Positions 12,502-24,215 of a stretch of 64,000 nt of DNA are shown here, one piece after another. Source of the DNA: Orobanche coerulescens (lineage: Eukaryota; Streptophyta; Magnoliopsida; Lamiales; Orobanchaceae); contig CM065802.1 in NCBI GenBank assembly GCA_033398695.1, positions 78,292,096-78,356,095 on the forward strand, in the 5' to 3' direction. The notes below the pieces were generated by a model that had not been told where the DNA came from, ran no database searches, and saw only the letters and a list, made by a program, of their open reading frames with translations. The position numbers and the translations under genes are program-made. Numbering within the stretch: position 1 is the first letter of the stretch; each line of letters opens with the position of its first letter.

Positions 12502-12656
12502 TCACGAGGTTGTTTGAGCAATTTTGCATGTTTCTATACTTATGTACAATGATATCAATGCACGAAATATCATACTCCAATAATCAAAACCACCAATCCG
12601 AATAATACATGGTTTGAATACAGATGAAATACACCGTAATAAATCTGGATATTACA

Positions 12657-12863
12657 CATTGGACCACATACATCCGTATGAACCAATTCTAACACATTCT
12701 GAGCACGGTATCCCTTGTTTTTGAAAACCCTTTTGGTCATTTTACCTTCCAGACAGGATTCACAAATTGAAAATGACTCAACTTGGATGTCATCCAATGG
12801 GCCATAATCTATGACTCTTTGAATTCTTATAAGATTTACATGACCTAACCGTAGATGTAACAA
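12657..12863 (-). pseudogene. Copia-1 GAG-pre-integrase and integrase N-terminus
   Basis: The minus strand reads LHLRLGHVNLIRIQRV followed by CESCLEGKM and a conserved VHTDVCGPM, the first catalytic aspartate region of copia integrase. At 12657 the frame enters the LTR of gypsy B. The continuation of the same gene lies at 3005-2150, in the same frame across the CATTG duplication. Confidence 0.88.
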
Positions 12864-12887
12864 ATTTGTTTGGTTTATGCTTGAAGG

Positions 12888-13472
12888 TTATTTTCTCTTT
12901 TTAGGTTTACACAAAGAGTTAAGTAATTTATGTTTATACATGGGAGTTTGTGCAGTATTAATGACATACAGTCTATCAGTATATATACCTATGCAAACAT
13001 ATTCACCGTTTCTTCTAATAATAGCATCACCATCAAAAGAAACCGAATAACCATCAGAACTCGATTTAGAAACTAAAATTAAATTAATTCTAAAATCAGG
13101 TACCAATAATACATTATTAAGGACTAATATTTTATCACGAATCTTCAACTGCACGACTCCCACTGCTACAAACATAAGCCTAGAATAATCGCCCCAATTG
13201 ATGGTGATCTCGCTTGTACTAAGTTGCTTGGTTACCTGAAAACCATGCGAATTAAAGCAAACATGATCAGTGGAGCCTGAATCTACTTTCCACGAAGTGG
13301 TAGAACAAGCTGCCAAACATATTTTGACTACTAGTGCACGAGACATACCTTTATTAAGAGAAGGGCAGTCCATTTTGAAATGTCCTTTCTGACAGCACTT
13401 GTAGCATTTTCCCTTTAGCTTTTTGTTCGTCTTAGGATGAGGAGACTTGCTCTTTGCCTTGAGAGTTGCCAT
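12888..13472 (-). pseudogene. Copia-1 gag C-terminus and protease
   Basis: The 194-residue frame has a CCHC knuckle CYKCCQKGHFKMDC near its start and the copia protease motif VDSGSTDHVC about 60 residues later, then LNNVLLVPDFRINLILVSK, a conserved protease C-terminal region. It ends at a stop short of the GAG-pre-integrase frame at 12863. In copia elements Gag and Pol form one polyprotein, so this is an internal segment of a broken frame. Confidence 0.88.
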
Positions 13473-14165
13473 TTACTTCCGACCCATTTATTTCTTCTTC
13501 TTTCCCCATTTGGGTTTAGAAGTTGAAACACCAGATGCCGCAAGAACTTGATACCGTTGTCTGAAGAGACCTTCTACAGCTTGAAGCTCTGTCAGCAATT
13601 CCACCAAAGTATATTCCCTACGATTCATTTTGTAGTTTAGGCGTAACTGCTAAAAGTTTCTAGGTAAGCTGCCTAAAATGACATCAACTTGTGTTTCCAC
13701 ATGATAGCAGCCCTAAGATATCAAGTTCGTTCAAATGAGAAATCATCTTTAGAACATGATCCCTTATCGGGGTTCCTTCAGGCATTTGGGTCTTCTCATG
13801 GCATTTTGTCTAGCCGCTCGATTCCGATAACCAAACATCTCGCCGATATTTTTCATCATTTCCGCGGTCGTGCCCATACTCTGATACTAATGCTGCAGTA
13901 CATTTGCTAGAGAAATCAAGATGTAACATCGAGCCATCTCATCAGATTACTTCCATTTGCAGTATTCTTTCACCTCATCAGGTGTTGAATCCTCATATCG
14001 CTCTAATGTGCATTCCTTAGTTAGAACAAACTTGTGTTTTTCAGCAGTCAGGACAATATTAAGATTACGTTTCCAATCAGCAAAATTAGTGTCATCAACT
14101 ATGTTTTCTTTGAGAACTACAACAAGTGGATTGAAAGATATCGGAGATAAATTAAAAACACTCAT
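13473..14165 (-). pseudogene. Copia-1 gag N-terminus (decayed)
   Basis: The frame 14165-13947 begins MSVFNLSPISFNPLVV and includes DDTNFADWKRNLNIVL, matching copia-2 gag at 22854-23312. Downstream, 13946-13473 has homology to copia-2 gag and to sequence at 48831-49060 only in shifting frames with stops. Confidence 0.8.
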
Positions 14166-15532
14166 AACATACTACATAGCAAAATATATTGAAAAAACTC
14201 AAAACTCAAAATATATGCTAGCAACCAACACCTCGAAAAGTCCGCATATGCAAGCCACGATCATGTGGACGTTTACACACTTATTTTTCATGTAGAATTT
14301 TACGTCTTTATTTACTATCTAGTCAATTTACATTATGACAAGTAAAATTAATAGTTGGTTCCTCTTGGCCATGTATTAATTAACATAGACTCTGATGAGG
14401 AGTTTATTAATTAATACATCTAAGTGAACACCATAATTTAACAACCTTAAAATATTATATTTTGATAACAATAGTCCTACAAATGGAGAGACCATATTCT
14501 AAAAAAATAATATTTAGTTTTTGTTATCATTTGAAATTCAAAATCAGTGAAACTATAATTAGCACATTAGATATGGAGGAAGACCCTAATGTCAACGCGC
14601 ATGTTAATTACTTCACAATTTAAATCAATTATGGAGGCCAATTTAATTTTATTTAAAAAAATCAATTTTAATCACTTAGTTATTTTAACCTTAAGGTTTT
14701 TAATTTTCTCGTCCTAGCATGCAAGAAAATATACACGCATAATTCATACATGCCATACATTCAAAATAGTAAAAACCAAAATAAATTCAAGGATAATAAA
14801 ACTATCTAATTATCATGGTCTTCGTCCCCGAATTGGATCCGAGAAAATCTTCGACTCGATATCTCCCACTGGATCAAGCATCTATACCAGTCGGCCTATG
14901 GATTTCTAAAATTAAAATTTTCACTTTTATGCAAAATTAGTTACATAAAAAATTCAATTTTAAAATTTCGACTCTCCGACGGACGCAACGAACGGCGGTG
15001 AAATGGACCGGACCAAAAACTGGACAACCCGATCCGAACCGGCAAAACGGCCAAGAACATGCTTCCCGTGGCCCCCAAAAGGCAGGCTCAACACTGCTCG
15101 GAAGGCAACCGTGTGCTGCTCGGTAGCGCCCGCGTGCTGCTACTAGATCGCGACTGTCCAGCAGTCCAGGTGTTCCGGTTCTGCTCTATTTATTCGTAAT
15201 TTTCTCTTCTCTGAATTCAATTATAACTTGATAACAATTAAAATACATCGAGTTCCAGCAAAATTACAAGAAAATTAAGTTCCTAGATCTATCCATGGAT
15301 TTACTCACGGGAAAAATCATTACATGCCTCAAAATTGGGGCTAAACCAAGAATTGCATAAATAATAATAAAATTAACCATTCATATACCATGATAATTGG
15401 ATCATATTCCATGCAAGAAGACATCTAGAAAAATATTCCAATATCAAATTACATGAATATTTAAACTGCTATCAATTAATCACCAAAATTAATTAAAATT
15501 ACAAGAGCCTAAATTGTGGCTCTGATACCAAT
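14166..15532 (-). other. Copia-1 5' leader with primer binding site
   Basis: This non-coding leader lies between gag and the 5' LTR. At 15519-15532 the minus strand reads ATTGGTATCAGAGC directly after the LTR end, the initiator-tRNA-Met primer site, which proves the minus orientation. A GC-rich island at about 14980-15180 in otherwise AT-rich DNA has a counterpart in copia-2 (about 21900-22070). Confidence 0.8.
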
Positions 15533-16077
15533 TGTTGGAAATAAAACGCAGCGGAAGTGAAGTTTGGAAAAATTTTAATAAGGCGTTTTACGCATCCACG
15601 AACACAAGACCTATTTAGGCATGCTAATTAACTACTAAGATTAATAAGCAATTTAAATATTATTTATTATTTATTAAATAATATTATTGGTAAATTTAAT
15701 ATCCTAGTCAAGATCAAAGATCATATGATATTTATCTTTTGAAGCAAGTGGTTGCTACTTTTGACCTCTTCCCCAAAACCTTGTAGAGTATGATCCTGCC
15801 TTAATCCGGACGTTGTGTGGGCAATGAGCTATCGAATCTTGCTTGGACTTGTAATACCCGGTTGTAATTCAGTCATTATCATTCAGTAATTATCGTTCAG
15901 TAATTGTCACTCAGTAATTTTCACTCATTAATGATCATTTGTCACTCATATTCAATCATTATTCACCGTTCAGAGTAATTGTATCGTGTATCAATCGTCA
16001 TTCATCATCAATATAGTTGGAGAATCGTGTCGTGTTTATCATCATTGTCATCTTCATAGTGGGCTTTGTGTGAGGAG

Positions 16078-16622
16078 TAGCGCAAGCTACGTACTCTCTT
16101 TAGCGCGCGCTAATTGAGTTCGGGTAGCGCACGCTACCTCTCAACATTAGCGCACGCTAATGTAGTTCAAGCAGGCAGTCCATAAGGCACTGGACTGCAG
16201 TTGGGTTGTAAGTAGCGCACGCTACGAATGGTAAGTAGCGCACGCTAGTAGGTCGGAGTAGCGCACGCTATGCAGTCGGTGTAGCGCGCGCTAAGGTCGG
16301 ATCAGGCAGAGTCCAGTGGCTACTGGACTGAATTGGAATAATTCCTAGCGCACGCTACGAGTAGATATTAGCGTACGCTAATCGGTGTCAGTAGCGCACG
16401 CTGAATTTTGTGTGTAGCGCGTGCTACCACGATCAGATCAGAGAACATGAGGTTCTGGACTTTAGTACTGGGCAACAGCTAATTTGTTAGCGCACGCTAA
16501 CATTTTGAGTTAACTCACGCTAAGTATATGGTTGTAGCGCACGCTACCATTGCGAACAGAGGGTACTGGACTGCCCAGTACACCCGTTAGCGCACGCTAC
16601 GCACAGGAGCTAGCGCACGCCA
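16078..16622. repeat. Higher-order palindrome array in LTR family A (17 copies)
   Basis: Seventeen copies of a 12-bp near-palindrome (TAGCGCACGCTA) start at 16078, 16101, 16125, 16148; 16213, 16236, 16259, 16282; 16346, 16369, 16392, 16415; 16488, 16511, 16535; 16588, 16611. Within groups the step is 23 bp (twice 24); groups repeat every 133-142 bp. The blocks between groups carry a second conserved element with GGACTG/CAGTCC words, such as CTACTGGACTGAA at 16320-16332. The array ends 13 bp before the TATA box, so it occupies the U3 enhancer position. Confidence 0.95.
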
Positions 16623-16634
16623 AACGGGGGTTGC

Positions 16635-16642
16635 TATAAATA
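16635..16642 (+). promoter_or_regulatory. TATA box of LTR family A
   Basis: TATAAATA in the context GCTATAAATAGGA follows the palindrome array directly. It is the only strong TATA consensus in this part of the LTR and fits the U3 core promoter position. Confidence 0.8.
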
Positions 16643-17989
16643 GGACAGTTTAGTCTTTTCTTCATCATTCTTCATTTCTTTTCATTCCTTCGTCGGTTCC
16701 GAGCGATTTGGAGCCTCTCGAGAAGTGTTCTTCGAGGCGCAATCATCTATCAACATCTCCAATCTTATAATTCGGATTAATCATCATTTCATCATCTCCA
16801 TCCCATCAAATCAAGGTAATAACTTCTTGGATCTAGAATTTCGGATTTTTGGGTTTTTCCTTCCGATTTCTTCGTGTAAGCCTAGATTGTTGTTGGAATA
16901 TGTTAGATATGGATTATCTACCTTGGATAAATGTATTCCTACGAATTTATTGGCATATATTTCAGATTTCATGAATATTGGGGTTAATTCAAGAACACTT
17001 TTTGGTTGACTTTGATATTTGGGGGTTTTCGATTAAATGTTGTCGTTAACTCGAATTGTAGATTTCTATTGGATTATTGATATCATTGGAGGTGTTTTGT
17101 TGGATTGAACTACTCATTTTGGAGTTGGTTTCGATATATTCGGGATTGGATATTATCAAAGGTTGTATGTTTGCTAAGTATTCGCTAGAATGCCTCAATG
17201 AGTTTGGATATTGTTGTATCGACGTTTGAGTTGGTTATGATCGTGTTTGATATATATATGGAGCATTTGTTGGTAATTATCATTCAAGGTTGTACGAGCG
17301 ACCAACATCCCTTTTAGGACATTGTTCGAGGAAGGACATTCTTCACCGGCGTTGTGTAAGTTAATTCTTACTCGGTTAAAAGGATATTCATTCCTTTCGT
17401 TGTTGTTCATTCATAATCATAAATTCATAATGTATTAACCGTATTGAGACTTGTAATTGTCAATTAATAACTTCATCACGAGGAACGATGGTTCCAATCA
17501 TTTCATTGAGCTATCATTCATTTCACTATCATTTCATCTCGGTGAGTCATTCTTGACTTTGTCGGATTGTTATTCATTATTATTATTCATGGTCATTTCT
17601 TGTCCATATGACCTTCTGGGTTCATATTGCGTGGCTGGGTGGGGATGTGTGGAATTTTTAGTCGGGCACGTGATAGTCATGTGATTGGGTTCACCGACAC
17701 ATTGGACTGTGCACACGGTAACGTACCTCCGTGAGACTAATTAGGTACAAGGGCGGGTTTGTCTGGACACTCGTCTTGTGCACTTGCACATACCATTACG
17801 GGCGTACTATGATGCCCCTCTTCAGCTTAATTTCATAGTTGAGTTATATCATGATTGTGTTTATTCAACTCTTGAGGATTGTTGTTCTGTGTAACTAACC
17901 CCGTTGGGCGATGTTATTTTCAGGTTATGGCAAGGCTAAGGCATGGGAAGAGAACGTTGACGGCGAGGAGTCCCAGTGATACTAGTAGG

Positions 17990-18653
17990 TAGGGGTGGCA
18001 TTTCGGAACCGAAAATCGAAAACCGAACCGAAAAACCCCGAAAAAAGAACCGAAAAACCGAAACCGAAGAAGACCGAACCGAAAAACAAAAAAAATAGAA
18101 CCGAACCGAACTAATTTGGTTTGGTTCTCGGTTCGGGGTCGGGCGGAACCGAACCGGACCGAAATGGACCGAAGTCAAATTTCAACATACTAAAATGACC
18201 TTGTTTTTGTGATTTTGGTGTGTTTCGAATTTTAGTACAATTTGTTTCCCTTTTGTAAGATCCTCATGGGTCCAAGAAGGACCGATAATATGCTCATGAA
18301 TTTGTGATTCAATTAATTTAGGTTGAGAGAATGAGCTACTCTGATTTACGATTGTTATATATTTTGAGATATTTGGAAATTGCTATGCAACTCTAGCTTT
18401 TATCTTGAACATATATATAACTCTTGTTGGCTTGTTGTTATATATAACTTATTCTATTGCATATAATATTTGAATTTATATTGTGAAGAACCGAAAAAAC
18501 ATCAAACCAAATCGAAACCGAACCGAATATTTATAAAACCGAACTTAACCGAACCGAACTTCAAAAAGAACCGAACAAAACCGAAACCGAATATTTGGTT
18601 CGATTCTCGTTTTCGGTCAAAAACCGAACCGAATGAAACTGAGTCCACCCCTA
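17990..18653. mobile_element. hAT-type MITE (664 bp) inside the solo LTR
   Basis: Terminal inverted repeats TAGGGGTGG and CCACCCCTA are flanked by a perfect 8-bp duplication CTAGTAGG (17982-17989 and 18654-18661). The 8-bp duplication and the TAGGGGTG end define hAT elements. Sub-terminal regions at both ends are packed with GAACCGAACC words, so the ends can pair over about 150 bp. No transposase frame is present. The sister LTR copy at 1-2149 lacks it. Confidence 0.93.
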
Positions 18654-18956
18654 CTAGTAGGGGGCCATAGTCCTTTCAGTCTTCATGTTTTCCTCATTTG
18701 TATTCCGCTGCAGACTTCCATTTAGATACTCATTTTAATTGGTGTTGTATATTTTATCTTCATATAAAATATACATGTATTCTGTTTTATCCTGGGTGTG
18801 TTGTACTTGAAACTCCTCATCGGAGTAATTAATGATATACTGTGGTTCGGTACTACAATTATATCACTTAATTCATTAATTTTCATTCGCCTAGTGGGTC
18901 CCAGTCGGGGGTCCACGACACTGTAATATTCGCCTAGTTTGGGGTGTTACAGGACT

Positions 18957-21537
18957 TTGAAGTGGATCGGCCGAACCTATATATCTCACAACTCTCAATC
19001 TTTCTTTTCCTTCAAGTAATTCTTATTGATAGCAAGAATTAAAATGTTATCTCAATTGTGTAATCAAAGACACAAGTCAAGATCCACAATCAAACACTTG
19101 GAAGAAAAAATCGAAATCCCTTATGTAAGATATGATGTAGCGGCCGAACTCCCTCCAATATATCCTATTTATAGGCTTTGGACTACTCTAGGGATCTTAA
19201 AGAGGATTAGGGTTAGAACTTTTAGTGCAACCCAACTTTCCATATTAAGTCCTTCCTATTATGGTTGAGTTCACTAATATCAATTCAAATTAATATTGCA
19301 CTTCCAACTCAAATCCCAATTTCAGAAATCGGGCTCCGTATTTAAATTTGTTATTTCCTGTGTTTAAGATATCTAATATCCATTAATTAATTTAAGCTAC
19401 TAAAAGCTTTAATTAATTAATTTCTTATCCAAGAGTAGTATCACTCGAACCTTATTATTATATCGGAATTAAATCCACCTGCAGGGTTTAATATAATAAT
19501 CATTATCAATCTCCTCAAGGGGACATCATCAACCCGCACGAGTCGGGACACGATTTTTAATTATAATATTAATTGTCATATAGATAATATTATTTTCCAA
19601 GATATGAAGCATATTGAGTCAATCACCCTGATTCTCACCCACGATAAATCAATCACAGCAATAAATATTATAAATATACAATTAAATATTATATACTTAG
19701 AATTAAGAACTGATAATTATTCGAGATTTACGTTCTTCTTACAATCAGTACAGAGACACTATCTCACTGCGATCCAGTTCAACATATGCAAATACGGTAA
19801 TGCATGCTAATAGTCAAGACCAACTAATCTCAAGCATACATTACAAGCTTTCATATAATTTGTCGAGTAGTTACATAGATTGTGAAATATTATATTATTT
19901 TATAAGGCACCGATAATATGATCTTTCTTGTGACACCAACATACTACATTATCTACAATATATGATAAATAGACAATACATTTTCATAACCATAACGTGA
20001 ATAAATATACAAAATATGTGATTAAATGTAATTAATATTCACATAGGTAGTTACAGGGAAATAAGGTAATACATGTTAGGTTGTATACTGAAAAGCATAC
20101 TTTATGCTTGTATTACCTTATTTCCATGTAACTACCTATGAGAATATTAATTACATTTAATCACATGTTTTGCATATTTATTCATGTTATGGTTATGCAA
20201 ATGAAATGTCTAATTATTTTATATTGTAGGTAATGTGGTGTGTTTGTATCACACGGAAGATCACATTATCGGTACCTTATAAAATAATAGTTCACAACCT
20301 ATATAATTATTAGACAAATTATATAAAAGATTTTAGTGTATGCTTGAGATTAGTTGGTCTTGATTATTAGCATGAATTAGCGTATTTGCATACGTTGAAC
20401 TCGATCGAAGTGAGATAATGTTTTCTGTACTGATTGTAAGAAGAACGTAAATCTTGAATAATTATTATTTCTTAATACTAAGTACATAACAAATACTTGT
20501 GTATTTATAATATTTATTGTTTTGATTTACCATGGGTGAGAGTCAAAATCATTGGCTCAATAAGCTTCATATCTTGGAAAATAATATTATTTATATAATA
20601 ATAATTATTATTACTAAAAATTGTGTCCCGACTCGTGCGGATTGATGATCTCCCCTTGAGGAGCTCCATAGTGATTATTATATTAAACCCTGCAGGTGGA
20701 TTTAATTCCAATATAATAATAAGGTTCGAGTGGTACTACTCTTGGATAAGATATTAATTAATTAAAGCTTTTAGTAGCTTAAAATTAATTAATGGGCATT
20801 CGATATCTTAAACACGGGAAATAATATATTTAAATAAGGAGCCCAATTTCATAAATTGGGATTTGGGTAGGAAGTGCAATATTAACTCTTTAGTGGACTG
20901 AGTTGATATTTAATAGACTCAACATATTTTGGAACGCCTAATATGGAAATTTGAGGTCTATTTGAAGTCTTTTCCCTAATCCTCCTTAATATCCCTAGAG
21001 TAGCCCATAACATCTATAAAAAGGACAAGGGGTTCGGCCAGATCAACAAGTAACCGTCCAAAATTTTTTGATTTTTCTGCTTTGTGTTTGATAGTGGATC
21101 TTGACTTGTGTATTCGATTCCACAGTTAGCATATTTTTCTAAAATACCAATATATTCAGGAAAAATAAAGATAAATAAGGTATTTTTGTGGAGGAGTTTG
21201 GCCAATCCACTGGTTGTTCAAGGAAGTCTGGAAGATTGTTGCCCACACGACATCCGAATATAGGCGGGATATACTCTAGAAGATCTAAATGTAAAAATAC
21301 AAGAAGATCAAGAAGAAATTCAAATACTTCGCTACAAAGGTAACGTATTCTAAGATCTTTTAGATCTAGGTAGAATACTATGAATTATCATGTTTAGACG
21401 TGTAAATATATATTGTTCTTTTAAATTGCTTATTAATCTGTATAATTAATTATTTGACGAGCCTAAATAGATCCGATTCTTGAGGGCCGACTTTAGTAAA
21501 CCAAAAGCCGCCGCTTCCGCTGCGTTTATTTCCAACA
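18957..21537. repeat. Head-to-head inverted repeat formed by two copia LTRs
   Basis: Copia-1 LTR sequence (18957-20073, reverse) meets the copia-2 5' LTR (20074-21537, forward). The two arms are diverged copies of one family: text near 20030-20068 is the reverse complement of text near 20112-20150, and the similarity continues outward for several hundred bases. A transcript through the junction could fold into a long imperfect hairpin. Confidence 0.8.
20074..21537 (+). mobile_element. 5' LTR of copia-2 (1464 bp)
   Basis: The ends TGTTAGG and CCAACA are followed directly by a primer binding site. Its last about 260 bp recur at 50284-50545. It carries none of the TAGCGCACGCTA palindromes found in the other LTR families here. 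Confidence 0.88.
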
Positions 21538-22853
21538 ATTGGTATCGGAGACGGTCTTTAGGTTCCGTTCAATTTAATTAATTTTGTGATTAATTGCTAC
21601 CAATTTAAAAATATTCATATATTATGATCTTTGAAATATTTTTGCCAGAAATGATCTTAGAGGTGAATATGGTCCAATTATCATGGCTATATGATTTTTT
21701 TTATTAATTTTACGCATTTTGGTAATTTGGCCCGTTTTGAGACATGTATAAGTTTTCCCGTGAGAAAATCCACGGGTATAATAGGATTTTATTTTTCTTT
21801 GTAATTTTTTTGTAAATTCGAATGTATTTTATTTTGTGTAAAATTATAATCGAATTGGAGTACGCAAAACATGAAGAAAAAAAGGAGTCTCGCGCGAAAA
21901 GGAGTCCCAATCGGACGAACCGTCCGAGACCGAAAAGTTGCAGGTCAGGACCGGCCGCGGGTATGCGGTCCAGGCTGCGGATCCAGCCGCGGGTCGGGTT
22001 GGGTCAGGCAACGGACCGGGATGGTCTGGGCCGGCTCCTCCGGTGTATGGTCTTGTTCGTCTTTCCGCCGTTCGTTGTGTCCGTTGGTGCACAATATTTA
22101 AATTTAGAATTTCTTGTGCAATTAATTTTCCATGGAAAATAAAGTTTCTAAATTTGGAAATTTTGTGGGCCAACTGGGAAGATGTGATGAGATTCTTGAA
22201 GCAGTGGGAGATATCGAGCCGAAGATTTTCTCGTTATTCAAAATAAGGAATAAAAGCCATAATTGGATTTAATTATCGAATTTTTTTTATTATTGGTTTA
22301 TATTGTTTTTTATGTATGACATGTATGAATGTATGCGTGATATGTTTCTTGCATGTTAGGACAAGAAAATTAAAAACCTTAAAGCTAAAATAACTAAGTG
22401 ATTAAATTGTTTTATTTTAAAATCAAATTGGCGTCCTTAATTAATTTAAACTGTGAAGTAATTAGCATGCGCATTAACATTAGTTACTTCCTCCATATCG
22501 GATGTGCTAATTATATGTTCAGTAGTTTTAGATTTCAAATGATAACAAAAGAAAAATATTATTTTTCATGATAAGACCTCTACATCTGTAGGACTATTAT
22601 TTAAAAGATAATATTTTAAGGTTAAATTATGGTATTAATACATGGCTAAGAGGAACCAACTATTAATTTTACTTGTCATACTGTAAATTGACTAGATAGT
22701 AAAATTAAAAACGTAAAACTCTACTTGAAAAGTGTGTGTGAACATCCACACGATCGTGGCTTACATATGTGGGTTTTTCGAGGTGTTGGTTGCTAGCATA
22801 TATATTGTGTTTTTGAGATTTTTCAATATATTTTTCTATGCACTATGTGATGA
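21538..22853 (+). other. Copia-2 primer binding site and 5' leader
   Basis: ATTGGTATCGGAGAC at 21538-21552 follows the LTR and matches the initiator-tRNA-Met primer site with small changes. The leader contains a GC-rich stretch (about 21900-22070) with several overlapping open frames on both strands and no recognisable protein, then AT-rich DNA similar in reverse to 14166-15000. Confidence 0.78.
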
Positions 22854-23329
22854 ATGTTTTTAATTTTATTTCAGATGTATTTCAATCCACTTGCTGTAAT
22901 TCTCAAAGAAAACAAACTAGATGGCATTGATTTTGTTGATTGGAAACATAATCCAAATATTGTCGTGACTGATGAAGAATACAAGTTTGTTCTAACTGAG
23001 GAATGCCCATTGGAACCAGATGCGGATTCGACACCTGATGAGGTGAAAGAATACCGCAAATGGAAGAAATCTTATGAGATGGATCGCTGTTACATCTTGA
23101 CTTCTTTATCAAATGTATTGCAGCATCGGCATCAGAGTATGGGCACGACCGCGAAAATGATGCAAAATCTCGACGAGATGTTTGGTGATCAGAACCGGGC
23201 GGCTAGGCAAAATGCTATGAGGGTCTTGACGATGACCCAAATGCCTGAAGGAACCCAGGTAAGGGATCATGTTCTAAAGATGATTTCTCATCTAAACGAA
23301 CTTGTATCTTAAGGGCTACCATTGATGCG
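22854..23329 (+). pseudogene. Copia-2 gag N-terminal half
   Basis: A 152-residue frame (22854-23312) reads copia gag: FNPLAVILKENKLDG, FVDWKHNPNIVVTDEEYKFVLTEECPLEP, DEVKEYRKWKKSYEMDRCYILTSL, and QNAMRVLTMTQMPEGTQVRDH. It is the least damaged copy of this gag in the window. It stops after HLNELVS by a frame change, and family C begins about 20 bp further on. The gene continues at 48831. Confidence 0.88.
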
Positions 23330-23899
23330 GATTATTCAGGATATGTTACAACGTCTTGAGCCCCTCCGTGGAACCCACAAGGCTATAGATACGTAGAACC
23401 ATGAATTTCGACCGATAATGTCTAAACATAATCCAGTGGAAGACAATAAGAATAGACAACTAAGGTAATGATCAATACGATAGAATACAATACATCGGGA
23501 ATCAAGCCCAGGGCAGTTCCAGCCAAAACATCAAAAACACGTGAGACACTACTCGAGTGTTCATAACCATTCCAAGTACAACATTATTGAATGGATGAAA
23601 TACAATTACATACAGAGACAAGACACAGCATCACTCTTGCCCATCATCTTCGTGCCGACCCGGTACATGCCTATCCTCTCTCCTGGATCCTGAAATACAT
23701 GAAATGTACTTCCTCCAAAAAGGGATTAGCCATCGAATAGCTAGTACAAGTACACAAGTATGAAATACAATACTTGCACGATAAAGTAAGCATATACTCA
23801 TATCATCAATCATCGAGATATTCAATCCCATATCATTCTCATATTATCAACCTTAAGATTAGTATTCCGGAATAACTAAATCTCATACCATACCTCATG

Positions 23900-24215
23900 A
23901 TTAACCGTGGATTCGCACTATAAGCTACGATCCCTCAGAGGACTCGAATCAATCCTGGAGTGGTTAACCCAAAAATGTTCAATGGATCGCACTATACGCA
24001 ACGACCCCTCAGAGGACTCGAAGTCCCATCCCGTAGTGAACATATAATTATACTAACATGATGTTCGATGGATCGCACTAAAAGCAATAACCCCTCTGAG
24101 GACTCGAAGTCCCATCCCGGAGTGAACACGTGGTTATACACCTAAGATTGTTCAAGGGGTCGCACTATAAGCAATGACCCCTCAGAGGACTCGAAGTCCC
24201 ATCCCGGAGTGAACA
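23900..24215. repeat. About 85-bp tandem repeat in the family C 3' LTR (4 units)
   Basis: Four head-to-tail units share TCGCACTA, then ACCCCTCAGAGGACTCGAA, then CCCGGAGTGAAC. The first unit is the most diverged. The same four-unit block is in the 5' LTR at about 47340-47650. In element sense it is downstream of the TATA box, so it would be transcribed. Confidence 0.85.

Larger units (their letters stand above)
3006..12656 (-). mobile_element. Family B: full-length Ty3/gypsy chromovirus (Tekay-like), 9651 bp
   Basis: Two near-identical LTRs (3006-5376 and 10291-12656) enclose gag, protease, RT, RNase H and integrase with a C-terminal chromodomain-like segment, all on the minus strand. The order PR-RT-RH-INT defines Ty3/gypsy, and the integrase tail points to chromoviruses. 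The target duplication is CATTG (3001-3005 and 12657-12661), inside the copia-1 integrase gene. The domains are in order, but at least six premature stops or frameshifts break the polyprotein. The element would need proteins supplied in trans. Confidence 0.95.
10291..12656 (-). mobile_element. 5' LTR of family B (2366 bp)
   Basis: It pairs with the 3' LTR at 3006-5376. Differences are few outside 11205-11460, where many small changes cluster in the palindrome array. A TATA-like site lies at 12253-12260 in element sense (TATAAATGGG). The outer end touches the CATTG duplication at 12657-12661. Confidence 0.92.
15850..18951 (+). mobile_element. Solo LTR of gypsy family A (3102 bp including a MITE)
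   Basis: It starts TGTAATACCCGG, ends GGGGTGTTACA, and is flanked by a perfect 5-bp duplication GGACT (15845-15849 and 18952-18956). No internal domain is present, so it arose by LTR-LTR recombination. The termini are the same type as families B and C. It contains the most regular palindrome array of the window (16078-16622), a TATA box, and a hAT MITE at 17990-18653. Confidence 0.95.

Noticed and set aside
16078..16622. CRISPR-like pattern of short repeats and spacers
   Set aside because: Repeats are 12 bp and palindromic, spacers 11 bp, and the array lies in a plant LTR without cas genes. It is an LTR promoter array.
21822..22246. Overlapping frames on both strands in the copia-2 leader
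   Set aside because: They arise from a GC-rich stretch. No known domain, and they lie before gag.
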